In this document: piece after piece, positions 12,801 through 23,867 of the stretch | Numbering within the stretch: position 1 is the stretch's first letter | Layout of the letters: every line of letters starts with the position of its first letter | Source of the DNA: Klebsormidium nitens | Taxonomy: Eukaryota; Streptophyta; Klebsormidiophyceae; Klebsormidiales; Klebsormidiaceae | Length of the DNA stretch: 64,000 nucleotides | Direction: 5' to 3' | Assembly (NCBI GenBank): GCA_000708835.1 | Contig: DF237126.1 | Coordinates: 97,352-161,351 of the forward strand | The notes under the pieces: generated by a model | The model's database searches: none | The model's input: only the letters and a program-made list of their open reading frames with translations | What the model was told of the DNA's origin: nothing | Program-made: the position numbers and the translations under genes

Positions 12801-13621
12801 AGGAACCACCCTGACCGAAGGACTGCCGCGCTGAACAGCAGTGAAACTGTGCGGCGACCTTTGGCTGCCCAACAGCCAAAGAACCCAAAAGCCTCAAGAG
12901 GCGGCCCAACAACTTGCAGTTCTCATGAGCTGGATTCCGAGAGTCAAGCTCTCTCACTCCTATGAAACAAAAAAGTGGTGGCAGTTGAACTCGTGTCCCC
13001 CACCTTTGACGGCCGTCCGTTTCCCCACACCGCGTGGTCCGTGTAGGACAAATATGTCGTCCGCAAGCGTGCTGGCGCCGTAGCTCTTGACAGCCGACTC
13101 AACTGCAAAGCGCCTGATGATGGGCCAATCTTTTGGGGAGGTGGACTTTCCTGCATCTGCTGGGGGAGCAGCCGCGCTTTCTGGGGGTGATGCTGAGGGT
13201 GGTGCAGAAGGGGGGGGCGCCGACGAGCAAAAGGAGTGGCCGGAGACGGGGGGCCATTGGTCCAGGCCAATGCTGAGCGCCACCTGTCAGATGTGGAGCA
13301 GGCGTGCTGATTGCTTCTTGATTGAGAACCAGTTGTCCGCCATGGTTGCAGGGGAGCCGCCAAAGACAACAACCGGTTTTTGCTGCTTAAGGTGCATGCA
13401 TGATGAACATTGCTGACGCTACTTAGATCTGTGTGGGAAAAGGCATTGAAGCCTGCATCTTCAACTGAGATCAGCATGAGGGCAGGATTGCTCACCGCTC
13501 GCAACCGCGCGATGCCGCAACCGCTTCGAAGCGCCCCGCTGCTCGAAAGTGCAACCGCCCACTGCTGTTGCACGGCGGCGCTGTGGTGCCATGAGGCGGA
13601 TTGCTGCACCTGTCTCAACAT
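9821..13621 (-). CDS. P-loop NTPase-like protein with degenerate Walker motifs
   Basis: Four exons fit in phase: 13496-13621, 13004-13283, 10846-12383 and 9821-10114, giving 745 residues. The first 42 residues (MLRQVQQSASWHHSAAV...) are basic and hydroxylated, without acidic residues, like an organelle presequence. After a Pro/Ala-rich linker comes IFVLHGPRGVGKRTAVKAV at about 119-137, which reads like the first strand and P-loop of an AAA/STAND-type ATPase. HVDLYAALL follows. Further on are KLVIHGIELL at the Walker B position and LPVILTTSDGHYSNDF at the sensor-1 position. The residue after the P-loop Lys is Arg, not Ser/Thr, and the Walker B strand lacks the usual Asp. The protein may therefore bind nucleotide weakly or not hydrolyse it. 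The C-terminal exon starts VNYVNLAASEFLEDEVARAL and is a helical, winged-helix-sized domain. The exact family is not recognised. The 620-base intron 2 was placed by phase and by the continuity of the P-loop helix. Confidence 0.72.
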
Positions 13622-16232
13622 GGTTATTGACGTGTCACTGTCACCAGAGGTGCAAACAATCCGCAATGACTTTTCTGATGAGCGGCGCCATTGTCACATG
13701 GCGCTTGCAAGTTGCAGCAACTCCTGTGCTCCTATTAATGTGACGCTTCGTACATAAGTATGCGCGCGCGAGGGCAAGTTGGTAGGGGGGCAGGAATTCG
13801 TTCAGGCATTTGATTAGAAGTAGTTGCCCTTCAAGTTGGAAACCACGGGCAGCAGCCGCTGTATTCTCAACACATGAGTTCACCATTACCGAGCGATAAT
13901 GCTTTTCAATGAGCCCCCTTAAAAAGGTCAAAGCTGCTCGCTACCTGCTCTGTAATTTTGTGTGTGCGTGTGTGTTTTTACAGATTCATTGCAGGAAGCA
14001 GGTTGGTGGCGCTTTGCACGGAGTGGCGCATGTGGACAAAAGCTTCCCAGACTGTGGCACCCCTGGTGTCTCAGCATGTCGGCACATAGTTTTCAATCTG
14101 AATTGCCCCCTGCAGCCGGCGCCGCCCCCGCTACCTGATTTGCCAGTTCTGTTTCAGAGTTGTCGGCCTGATGATGAGCTAGAACGGAGATCTGAGAGCG
14201 CTGTGTCGAAGCCTCCATTTAGGGGCTCCACCGCTCTGTCCGGATGAGAACCTAGCACAAGCAGCTGATGGGCCGAAGTAAGTCTTTTCTCGTCGGTTGG
14301 ATCTTCTTGGCGCCTGCTTCTTTTCATTCTCGGTTTCTTTGAAGCAATCTTTTCATCAGAAGCTGACACTGGTACGTGTCAAGCTGGGAGAATTGCCTTG
14401 GTGCTATTCGTAGCTCAATCGACGAGGTGCTGAGTTGTGATTCCTGCATCTGCTGTCCTGCAATGCCAGGGGCACCCTTTGCAGTCAGGATTGCGTTTCT
14501 GGTGTCTTTTAGGTGGAACAGCAGTTTGTTCTTGTTTAGAGTTGAGCTGCAACCAGGTTCAGATGCGCGACGCCACAGCAGCAAGTTGGTTGCAGACTTA
14601 CCCTTGTTTAGGACACTTCAATGTCTATCATATTTGTTGCCCCGCTTATTTCTGTACCTCAAAGTCTGGCTGAACTACTCTAATTTTTCTCTCTTTTGTT
14701 CCTTGACAAGTATTCCTGTCAAATGATCTTTACAGCTTGGACACTTGGACATTGTCGATCTTGCCACTTTTGCCAGACACGCCTCAATCCGTTCTGTCAC
14801 GGGTAGAACTTCCTGGAAACTTTCCTGGAATCAACACGCTGGAGAACTTGACGCTTGCCTTTCCTTTTACTGCTCTGCTTTGACCTTCCCTCCGGGAATG
14901 TCTGTTTATCCTTGTGAGTCACACTTTTGCTTTTGTTTCAAGCTCAATCGCTTGGACAGACCCACATCAAATCCAACATGCACCGAAAACGTACGGTCAA
15001 AAAGTCAGACGTTTGATGCAAAGAGCCTGGCACTGCCCTTTTGAGTACAGGGAGACTTGTTCTTTTCGTGACAGCCCCCTTGAAACACCTCTTTGGTGTT
15101 TCTTAGATCATCAAATCGAAAACCGTTCAGACACTACGCTTGCAAGATGTTTAGGCACCTGTTCAGACCCTGGCGATTAGCAGTGGACCGAAAGACAGCG
15201 CTCAGTTTGAGCGCCGCTGAAAATTTACTGATTTGACAATCCTATGACTTGCAACTCTTAGCCCCAATTGTCTCTATGCCGCGGGGTGGTCGTAAAGATT
15301 AATCTTGCATCATGAACCTCCATGATGACAATTGATTTTGCTGGCATGCGCAACGGTTACTCCTCTTATACTAAGACAGCTGGAATGAGAGCAGCGCACA
15401 TGTCCGATCGTCATTTAACGATACGTGTGCATATCATGGCAGTATGCTTCGCGAGGTGTGGTGTGAGCAATCAGATAATCACTCGAGCGGCCGGGTAGTC
15501 TCCACAAGCTATCATGCATCAGACAGCTTGTAGGACCATGCCGCCATGAAGCTCTGTAGTTTATATCATCTCGTCCATGCACCATGGATCTGATGTAGTT
15601 ACGTCCTGGCAACATAAGTATGCGGCGGGCATACTTTAGAGCTAGAGATATCGTCCACCCTTGCTTGATTAGATACATTCAGACGACATCCGTATGAAGC
15701 ATACTTTTTTCTGGAAAGAGCAGCACCATAAACGCGGGTGCACTCATGGCGTGCTGACAATACAGCCATATATTTGGGGATGGCACAATTGCAACCTGGA
15801 TGTGCGCTGGATAGCACAGGGAAGGACGCGACAGAACATTGCTTCGAAAACGCCAGCAGCACCTGGGTATTCAAGCATAAACTTCGAGAGATTGCTTTGA
15901 GTAAATTGTAAGAATTATGCTGACTGAAGGTGAAGTCAAAGGGTCTCCGCGCTTACAAACGCTGCAGAGTAGACAGCGTCACCAACGACACTCAGGGACT
16001 CCGCTCAGAGACTGCGGTAGTCAAGCACTGGGACCTCGTCACTTGGTGCATCCAAATCCACGTACCTGCACAACCACCAGCTCAATAAGCCTCACGACAA
16101 TCCTGCCCTTAGAGCAGTTTTCTCAAGCATGCGTGTTTTGCATATCCCAGGCAATCGTAATGTCGAAATACCCCAAATACCTTCCTGTAAAATTTTGACG
16201 AGCACGCAAATTGAAAGAATGAGCTGAACGAC
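13622..16232. other. 2.6-kb region without a recognised gene
   Basis: This lies upstream of the NTPase-like gene and downstream of SERRATE, both on the minus strand. The frames at 13909-14247, 14376-14726 and 14745-15044 are short, Cys- and Ser-rich and unlike known families. I could not link them by splice sites into a longer product. The right end should hold the SERRATE 3' UTR. Confidence 0.5.
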
Positions 16233-19200
16233 TCACTCTCTCACTCCCCGCGGGTCCTGCCTCATGTTTGGCGGCGGCGGCATCATGGGCATGAACCCTC
16301 CCCGCATGAACCCACCCCTGCCCCTCCCCCTGAAGCCCCCTCTACCCCGACCGCGCCCCTCCTGCCTGCCCATCTCCTCCGGAGACATATCCTCCCGCAC
16401 CGGTCCCAGTCTCGCCGCCAGATTCCTGTCAGGGGGTGGGCCTCTACCCTCCGGCGGGCCCAACTGCTCAGGGGGGCCCCGCGGTTCGATCGGGCCCCGT
16501 TCGGGGGGCAAAGGCCCCAGTCGATCCGCCAGGGGGGGACCTCGGGGAGGGGGCATTTCGGGGATGAACCCGTCGTCGAAATCCTGGTTGGCGATGACCG
16601 GGCCCGGGCCGAGCGGGATGCCGCCTGCCTCGCGCTGAGCCAGGATGCGGCGGGCGACGTCTGGGGGCGCGGGGACGAAAGGACCGAGAGGGCTGCAGCG
16701 ATAGGAATACTTCGTTCCTTGACGTTGTGAAAGAGGAGAAAACGTTGTTCGAATATTCAAAGCGCTGGTAAAATGAGAAGCGCGACTTTGGAACCGTGGC
16801 TAGACGCTTTTGCGAAATGATCAAAGGCCGCTCCGAAAACCCGACAAAAGCGGCTTCAGCTCAAACCTGTTGACCCTATCGCAAACCGATTGGAAGCGAA
16901 GCCATCATTCTTGCAAGGCGGAAGGGCGGCCGCTTGCCAACAATTCACAAGTACAGCCGCCCGCTCATCCAAAGCACCTAGAAAAGAAAGACGGGCACCA
17001 GCGTGCGTCCCTTACCCTGCTCCGGGCACTGGTATGAGCACTTGCGGCATGGGTGCGAAACCCGGGCCCCCAGGGCCGCGCGGAAACGGGTCGTCGAACA
17101 TGGGCCCGTCGAAGTCGACTGGCCGCCCGGGGCCAAACTCGTCGTCGTACATGGGCACGGGCATCCGCTCCCGGGGAAGATAGCCTGCGCAAAAGCACCC
17201 AGCAGAAGAATCAGCATCTGGAAAAGAGCGCAACACATTCCCGACAAGAGGCAGCGAAATAGAAAAGATTCTCGAGAGAAAGACTTACAATGAGGAGGTC
17301 AGAAACAATCGAATCTCTTAGCCAGAAACAATGAATGGCAAAAAAGACCCAAAACCCTGCAGCAGATTCCCACAGAAAGGCCTGGGCAGCTCACCATCTC
17401 CCGGCGGTTTGCCCGGCCGTCCGTCCATCATGTCCCGCGGGTCGTCGAATGGCACTATCGGACGGTCGTCGAACGGAGGGCCCTCCATCCCCGGTCCCCG
17501 GAAGGGCGGCGCCCGAGGGGGGGTAAAGCCCCGGGCGAGGGGGACGGCCCGACCCCGGCCCCGGCCCCGGACCCCCGTGGCCGGGGGAGGGGGCGGGAGG
17601 TCGCGCTCGAGCAGCTCCCGGCTCTGGGGGGGCAGGTCCCGCTCGTCGGCGATCCCCGGGCCCAGCCGCTCGCGCATGGGTCGCCGAGGCGGCTCGTCGC
17701 GGCGGAAAGGGCCACGGTCGCGGGGGGGAGGCTGGAGAAGAGAGACGACGTGAGGCGCTTCATACAGATGTATTGACCGTCCCCTTCTATTTGCTGGGCC
17801 GATTTGATCAAAAGCAGCCACGGATCTCTTTGTTCTGGGCGAGCTCTTGCCGCTATATCCCCATCGTCCACAAAACGTAGACAAAAATCGCCAAAGCCGA
17901 AAAAGCGTGTGTTTCCGAAAAAGAGCGTTGCTGACTTGTGCAGAGTTTCTAGTCGAGTCTTGAGAAGAGAGGTGCACGTTCGTTGCTCCAACGAGCGCCC
18001 AGGAGACCAGTTTGTGGAATCTTTGTGAGGGTGGTTCATTCACCTGACAGCCTGATACAGCCTACCATTTCAAAGAGCCACAGAAGCATCATGCCGCGGC
18101 TTACCTGGTTTCCTTTCGAGGGTGGAGGACCAAGGTTGACGGGGGAGTTCGGATCACTGCAAAAACAAATGACATGATCTGAGACCTCATATCCAGAATT
18201 AATTAGTGGTTGGTAATTATCTCAGATGCACACGCTCGATTCCAACTAAATCCATGTCCCTGAAAGAGTAAAATTCGAAGCGAGAGTAGAGTTGACTCCG
18301 CCACCTTTCGACAATCAACGTTTCCATTCCCTTGCAACTTTGTGATATTTCATTGATCAGCTGTCTGATACGGAATCAAAGAGCGACTATCCGTTCATTT
18401 GACGAAAGCCATGAAGCAATCAGCATCGTCTGACGGGAGCGCTCACTTGAGGTAGTTTGCAAAATAGACGTCGTTCAGTGCCCGCTCCTTGAGCGGCTCG
18501 ACTAAGCTCGGGTGCTTGGCCTTAAGATGCTTCAGGACGAAGTCGGGGCCGTGGAACAGCTGCAAAGCAGAGCGTTTGCTTTAGAGCACAGAGGAAATAT
18601 AACCCGCACATCACGTTCACGTCAGAGCACAAACTGGGTAGCGTCGGGTTGGGTTGGAAACAAAGCACAATAAATGGCAATCGTCTAATCCCGGCTTCTT
18701 TGCCGCCGAGAAGGCACAAGAGGAACTAGAAGACCAGAGCTCTAGGCGTAAACTGAAAAAGAACGGAAACTATGTAGCCTTGAAGATCGCAATTGGTCAC
18801 TTGCATGACACAAGTTCCCCACAGAATTCGAAGTCGACAGTGACACGTTCTTTCTCCAGCATGGGCTTGCTATCACAGCCTCACCTTGGTACAGCCCTGC
18901 GCTCCGCAACCATATTTCCAGCCGTACTTGGCATCCTGGGTCTTCTTGGTGTACCCATCCAGGCCCTTGTCAATGGCCGCTTGGACCTGCAGAAGACCAT
19001 GACGACGCTCGCCACGTCAGACTACCCCCAACACTGTCTGCTCGCAGGTTGCGTTCAAGCACGAAACATTCTTGGAAGAAAATCCATCCTCAGAGAAGTG
19101 CAGATTTCTTCAAGTCAAAGAGGAAGGATAGACGCTATTTGCATAGCCGCGAGTGAGCGCCGTCGACTAGAATCTGATAAACTCTGGTGAACGCGTTACC

Positions 19201-22200
19201 CGGACAAACGGCGTTCAGGCCCAATCCTTCATTGGCAAGGCCTTACATCAGCAATGAAAGGTGCAATGAAGGTGGTCAAAAGGACTGCCCTACTGTCCCT
19301 CACCTTATCCGCACCAAGCAGAGCTTCGATCGGATCCCCCGTTTTCAGTCTCGCTTGCCAAACGGCGTCGATCTGCAAGCAGTGCCATTAGCCGTTAGTG
19401 ACTCGCCGCGTCAGACTTGACAGCTCGCTCGAAGACGACCCACCTTCCCGGTCATTGCAACTGCTTCGATGGATCGAATCATGGAACATGTAAATCATCC
19501 AACTAAGCCTGGATTGATTGAAATCAAGCTGCCGAGCCACCTCGAGAAACCGGCACGCTGTGATCAAAACCCTTCATGCGAACGTCGGAAGAGAATTGGA
19601 CTTGCCCCAGGAAAGGCAGATGCACGAGCAGAGACCAACCTTCTGTTCCCAAGCGGTCCCCTCTGGCGTGGCCGCTACCTCGCTGACGGGGGCACTCCGA
19701 TGGTGACGGTCCCCGCGCCCCGACCTGGCCTCTAGCCCCCCATAGTAGTCCACAAAATGGACCAGCCACAGGTACGTGAGCAGCGCATCCAGCAGCTTGT
19801 CCCCGTCCAGGCTAAAATCTGCGGCCCCGGCACCGGTTTCTGACGCTTCAACAGACGCAATCAGCTTGTTTTCCGGGATGTTCTTTTCAGCGTCCTGCAA
19901 GAGCGTCCGAGAAGGTGATGAGAAACTGGTTGACCGCTGGGAATGTAACGCATGGCTTTTACGTCGCCTTGGCCTTTCCAGGAGCAATGTGCACGAAATA
20001 AAAGCTGGGTCGCAACTGCTAGCAAGAATCACAACTTAAAAATTTCAGGACGAAAGGCATGCGCTTGCTTTGAAGCGGTTTTGAGCGCAGGAGAAGATGG
20101 TGTTCGCGAATGGAACAACTCACAAGCTTCTTGATGAGCGCCGTGCACTGCTTGATGTCCTGCTGTATCCTTTGGGGGTCTGACGCAATTGCAGGGACCT
20201 TGTCATCACGACGCCTGTCATCGTCTCCATCCAGCGGACCCCTGCAGAACCACGAAGGTTTCACTCCAAGTTAAGCATAACCAGCGAAGGGACAAAAACC
20301 AGAGACCTATCCAACCAGCCTGCAAATTGCCTTCCTTCATCAGCATATGTTGCATATGATAACCTTACTCTGAATCCTAAGAACGGAAGACTTGAAATGC
20401 CATTGGAACTTACGTGCGTAGCTTGCCCTCATCCAGATCCTTTGCAAAGGTAGCTGCTGCCGCCTGCGCCTTTTCCAACTTCCTGCATTCAGAACGCAAC
20501 ACATCTGATGCACAAATTGCAAAACGAATCTTCCTAGAACCCCCCCAAATCGCTGAAGCTTCGAGAAAACGTACTCGGAAAAACTCTGAAGCCAAAAGTT
20601 CACTTTGAGAACGGTGCAGTGGATGGACCAGGCACCCCCAGGCAAAGGAGACCAAGCAAATGGATGCCAGATGAGCGCATGCCAACGTCACCATCAAAAT
20701 GTATCGATGCCACAGTTTTACCACAACACTCTTACTTCTGGCCCTTCACAATATGCAGACCAGTCAACTTGAGTCAATGCCTGCTCTCTTTGCGAGAACG
20801 GGAATGGGAACAAGCTGGCTGCCTCACCGCTGCCAAATTTCTTCGAGCTTCACAGGGTCATACTTCTCGCGAAGCCTGCATGAACAATCAACAGGGATCA
20901 GATAGAAAAGTTCCGGTGCAAGAGGAGCACAGGCCACGGGGCACAGAACATCGATAGGGTCACTTCTTCATAGCGGCACGAGCAGATTATAATTGGAATC
21001 GACGCTGCTGCTTAACTGAATCCATGGATGATCAGCTGTGGCAGAAAAGTCATGAGCATCTTTTTTCTAAACAGGTTTAACTCACTTACCACACACAAGA
21101 AGAGACCTTACATCAGGAAAAATTGGTGCAGCGGCTCTAACGTGCATTGCCTTTGACATCAAAGGTCAGTGAAGCTGGCAGGGGTTACAAGGGTACTTAC
21201 TCTGACCGTTTCTTGTTCCGCTCAAAATACTCCCGTTTGCGTGCTTGGACAAACTGTGTCTTGTATTCTTCGTACCTGCAGGGTCATGAAGTGGCGCTCT
21301 AGATTCTTGGCGCCTCATTAATGCATGCCGGCAATGGATCAAAAAAACGGCGACCCTTCCCGAAGCATCGTGTTCAATCTCCAATCACCTTTGATTGGGG
21401 GCAAAAGCAGGTGCTTCAACAGATAGATTACATAGATACTCCGTTTGTCAACAAAACCAGTCAGCAATGAAATTAGATTGCTCCAAAAGGATGTGTCCAC
21501 CGGCAAGTACCAAGAACTGACCTTCGCTCTCCTTCGGCTGGACTGATGTCATCAGGTAGCGTGAGTAAGAACTGCTTGTAGCTTTGAAGTCCCTCCCCAT
21601 CCTCTTGTCTGGAAACACAACAGCAAAAAGAGACATCAAGTTCATTGGTTTGCATAACTTCTTAAACGAAGTTGCAACATTGTCACGAGGAAGGCACTTC
21701 AAACACAGTGCACATAGCAGAGTGAATCTTTCTTTACTAAGCAGAGGACACAAGTAATACCAAAAACATCTTGGGCACGTCTGTTTTCGTTATACCAAAT
21801 GCTGGAAATCCATTCGCACCTTCTGCCTGGTGGAATATCCCAGCCACTTGCAAAAGCAGGGTCTGCGGCCCCGTTGCGTGGTCGGCGACCTGCAACAAAT
21901 GAAAATGAACTTGGAGGGCTGGGAAAACAAGAATGCCGTCTGAGAGTTTTCCAATCCACATGGTGGCATCGGTAGCATCATTGAACCACCACTCCTCCTT
22001 TACTTGGCAGAACTGCAACATATCCAGACCCAAGGGGTCGAAAGAACCTGATCAAAGCCCATCAATGAAAGCACGTTCACCAATCTTATGAAGCACGTTC
22101 ACCAATCTTATGCAGCACGACCCACACGACAGACCACCTTCCAAATATGCTGTCAGTAATAGAAGCAGGTATGGAACTTTACCAGCATCATCAAAAGGTG

Positions 22201-23387
22201 GCGGTGGGGAGTCTCCTCGCGCGGCTTCAAACCGGAACTTGTCAGCGTTGCTGTCAATGCACGGATCATCCACATTAGAATGCAGGCAAAACCTTGCCTA
22301 CCTTCAATCTAAGCCTGCCGCGCTCATCAAAGGATAGACTTGCATTACAGCTTTCGAAAGCATATAAAAGCATACAAAAACTGGCATACCACCAGCTTGC
22401 TAAGAGGATGCACGCTTGAGGAATTACTGATACCTGTCGGACCCTTCCTTCAGCTCCCTCCCACTCTGACGATTGCTGCTAAATAATCTTACATCAATAC
22501 TACCTTACTATTGAATTCGGATGGATGGAGAAGATGGCTCCATAGAGGAAGGGGTAACTTGATTCAATGGCCTCCTATCACTTGAATTGATTTCACACTG
22601 CGGGATTCACCAGTGGTTGTAGCTACCAATGGAGCTTGCAATTTCACTAGACGATTGAAAGCGGGGTAAAATCGGCTCATTACTTGAAGCTGGTGAAAGG
22701 CGGGCAATATCTGGGAGCCCTTGAAAAGGAAGGACTGCGATGACTTGTATGTTTGGTATATGATCGACCTCGACAATCCAACGATGCTGGGATCTCGATA
22801 ATTGGAGGCCTTCTGACGTTTCTTGCTGCATTGAGCGTGTTGTTGGCCTCCAGGGAGGCAGATTGCTGCCCTGCTCATGCTGGCCACATATGCAGCCCTC
22901 CACCTTCGTTGCCCTTTCTTGGCACCAGGATGCCCCAGATGTCCGCTGGAAAACCGCGCGACTAGGACCGAAGGACGCATGACTAGCCCTCTGAAAACCA
23001 GCGGCTCCTCAGAATGGTAAACAACTGACGATTTTGCAGCTGTTTAGCCAGTTATCTATGGGGACATTTGCCAGCAGCATGACCCTTTCCTGGCCGTGGC
23101 TGCTCGAACTTGATTAGGCAAAGAGTACCATTCTCGGAGACTTGGATCACAAAAACAAGGTAGCCATCTAGCATGAAGCCTGCGCGTCTTTACCTCCTGC
23201 CCCCTGATCGCCTTCCACCTCCATCGCGCTCATCCTCGCGCCTGCGCTTGCCAGGTGGCGACCGGCGTCTCTCCCTTTCTCTGAAAGGCGGACTCGGGCT
23301 CTTCTCTCGAGCCCGCTTGGTATCTCTTTCTCTATCCCGCCGGTCATTAACAGCCCGGTCCTCCCTTGCGACAGCCCCGCTCCCCAT
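16233..23387 (-). CDS. SE: SERRATE/ARS2-type zinc-finger protein
   Basis: Sixteen exons fit in phase and give 761 residues, close to plant SERRATE: 23194-23387, 22183-22250, 21820-21889, 21522-21608, 21201-21275, 20828-20875, 20414-20482, 20124-20241, 19640-19894, 19304-19372, 18885-18986, 18447-18559, 18105-18156, 17395-17731, 17016-17184, 16233-16692. SERRATE works in the nucleus with Dicer-like 1 in microRNA processing and links the cap-binding complex to RNA fate. The N-terminus is Arg/Asp/Ser-rich (RRDRERDTKRAREKSPSP). Landmarks follow: LQSYKQFLLTLPDDISPAEGE, YEEYKTQFVQARKREYFE, LREKYDPVKLEEIWQR, LLDALLTYLWLVHFVDYYGG, and IDAVWQARLKTGDP. The C2H2 finger uses C378, C383, H396 and H401 and is split by an intron between KYGCGAQGCTK and LFHGPDFVLKHLK. 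The last three exons encode a Pro/Gly/Arg tail ending in RGRGRGGF-type RGG boxes. The start ATG is the first in its exon; a further 5' exon is possible. Confidence 0.93.
22068..22114. repeat. Short tandem duplication in a SERRATE intron
   Basis: A 22-base unit beginning AAGCACGTTCACC and ending CTTATG is present twice in tandem in the intron between SERRATE exons 2 and 3. It looks like a recent duplication; the copies differ at most at their outer edges. Confidence 0.6.
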
Positions 23388-23867
23388 CCTTCTCGTTGCA
23401 GACCCCTATAATCCCCCTCACTGTCAGCACACAGAAGGGCGCCCGCACGATCCCCCCTTCTTGAAAAGCAAGCGTGGAAAGAGAACTTTCCCGAAATTTT
23501 CAACGAGTATGAGAGCTCGGGTTAGGATAGTCGAAGGCTGTCCGCTAACCCTTTGAATCCACATCAGCGCTTCATGCATGAGACAAGCTAGTAGGAACCG
23601 GTTAACCCGAATGTTAAACCAACACAGCAACCCGCTTCCTTGGTGTTCCTTTGATGAGGAGCTTACTAGTTGTATCACCTTCCTCCCGCACATCTTGTGC
23701 AAGCAGTAGCCCTGAAGCCCACGCTTGGCGCTTGAACCCCACCATCACACAGATCTGCTGTGAGCTTTTGTCATTGAAGTGCAGCAGCAGTTGCCATAGT
23801 CGGGACTGCAAGGTGGTGGAGTCTTTGATTCAAAGGACTTCATACTGTGGGAGCACAACCAGGGGCA
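23388..23867. promoter_or_regulatory. Bidirectional promoter interval, SERRATE / DRE2
   Basis: The two start codons face away from each other with only 480 bases between them, so both promoters and both 5' UTRs must fit here. I see no well-defined TATA box. The left part carries pyrimidine-rich sequence from the SERRATE side. Shared control is inferred from spacing only. Confidence 0.5.

Noticed and set aside
16264-16638. Plus-strand Gly/Pro-rich frame
   Set aside because: It is the reverse complement of the SERRATE RGG/Pro-rich last exon.
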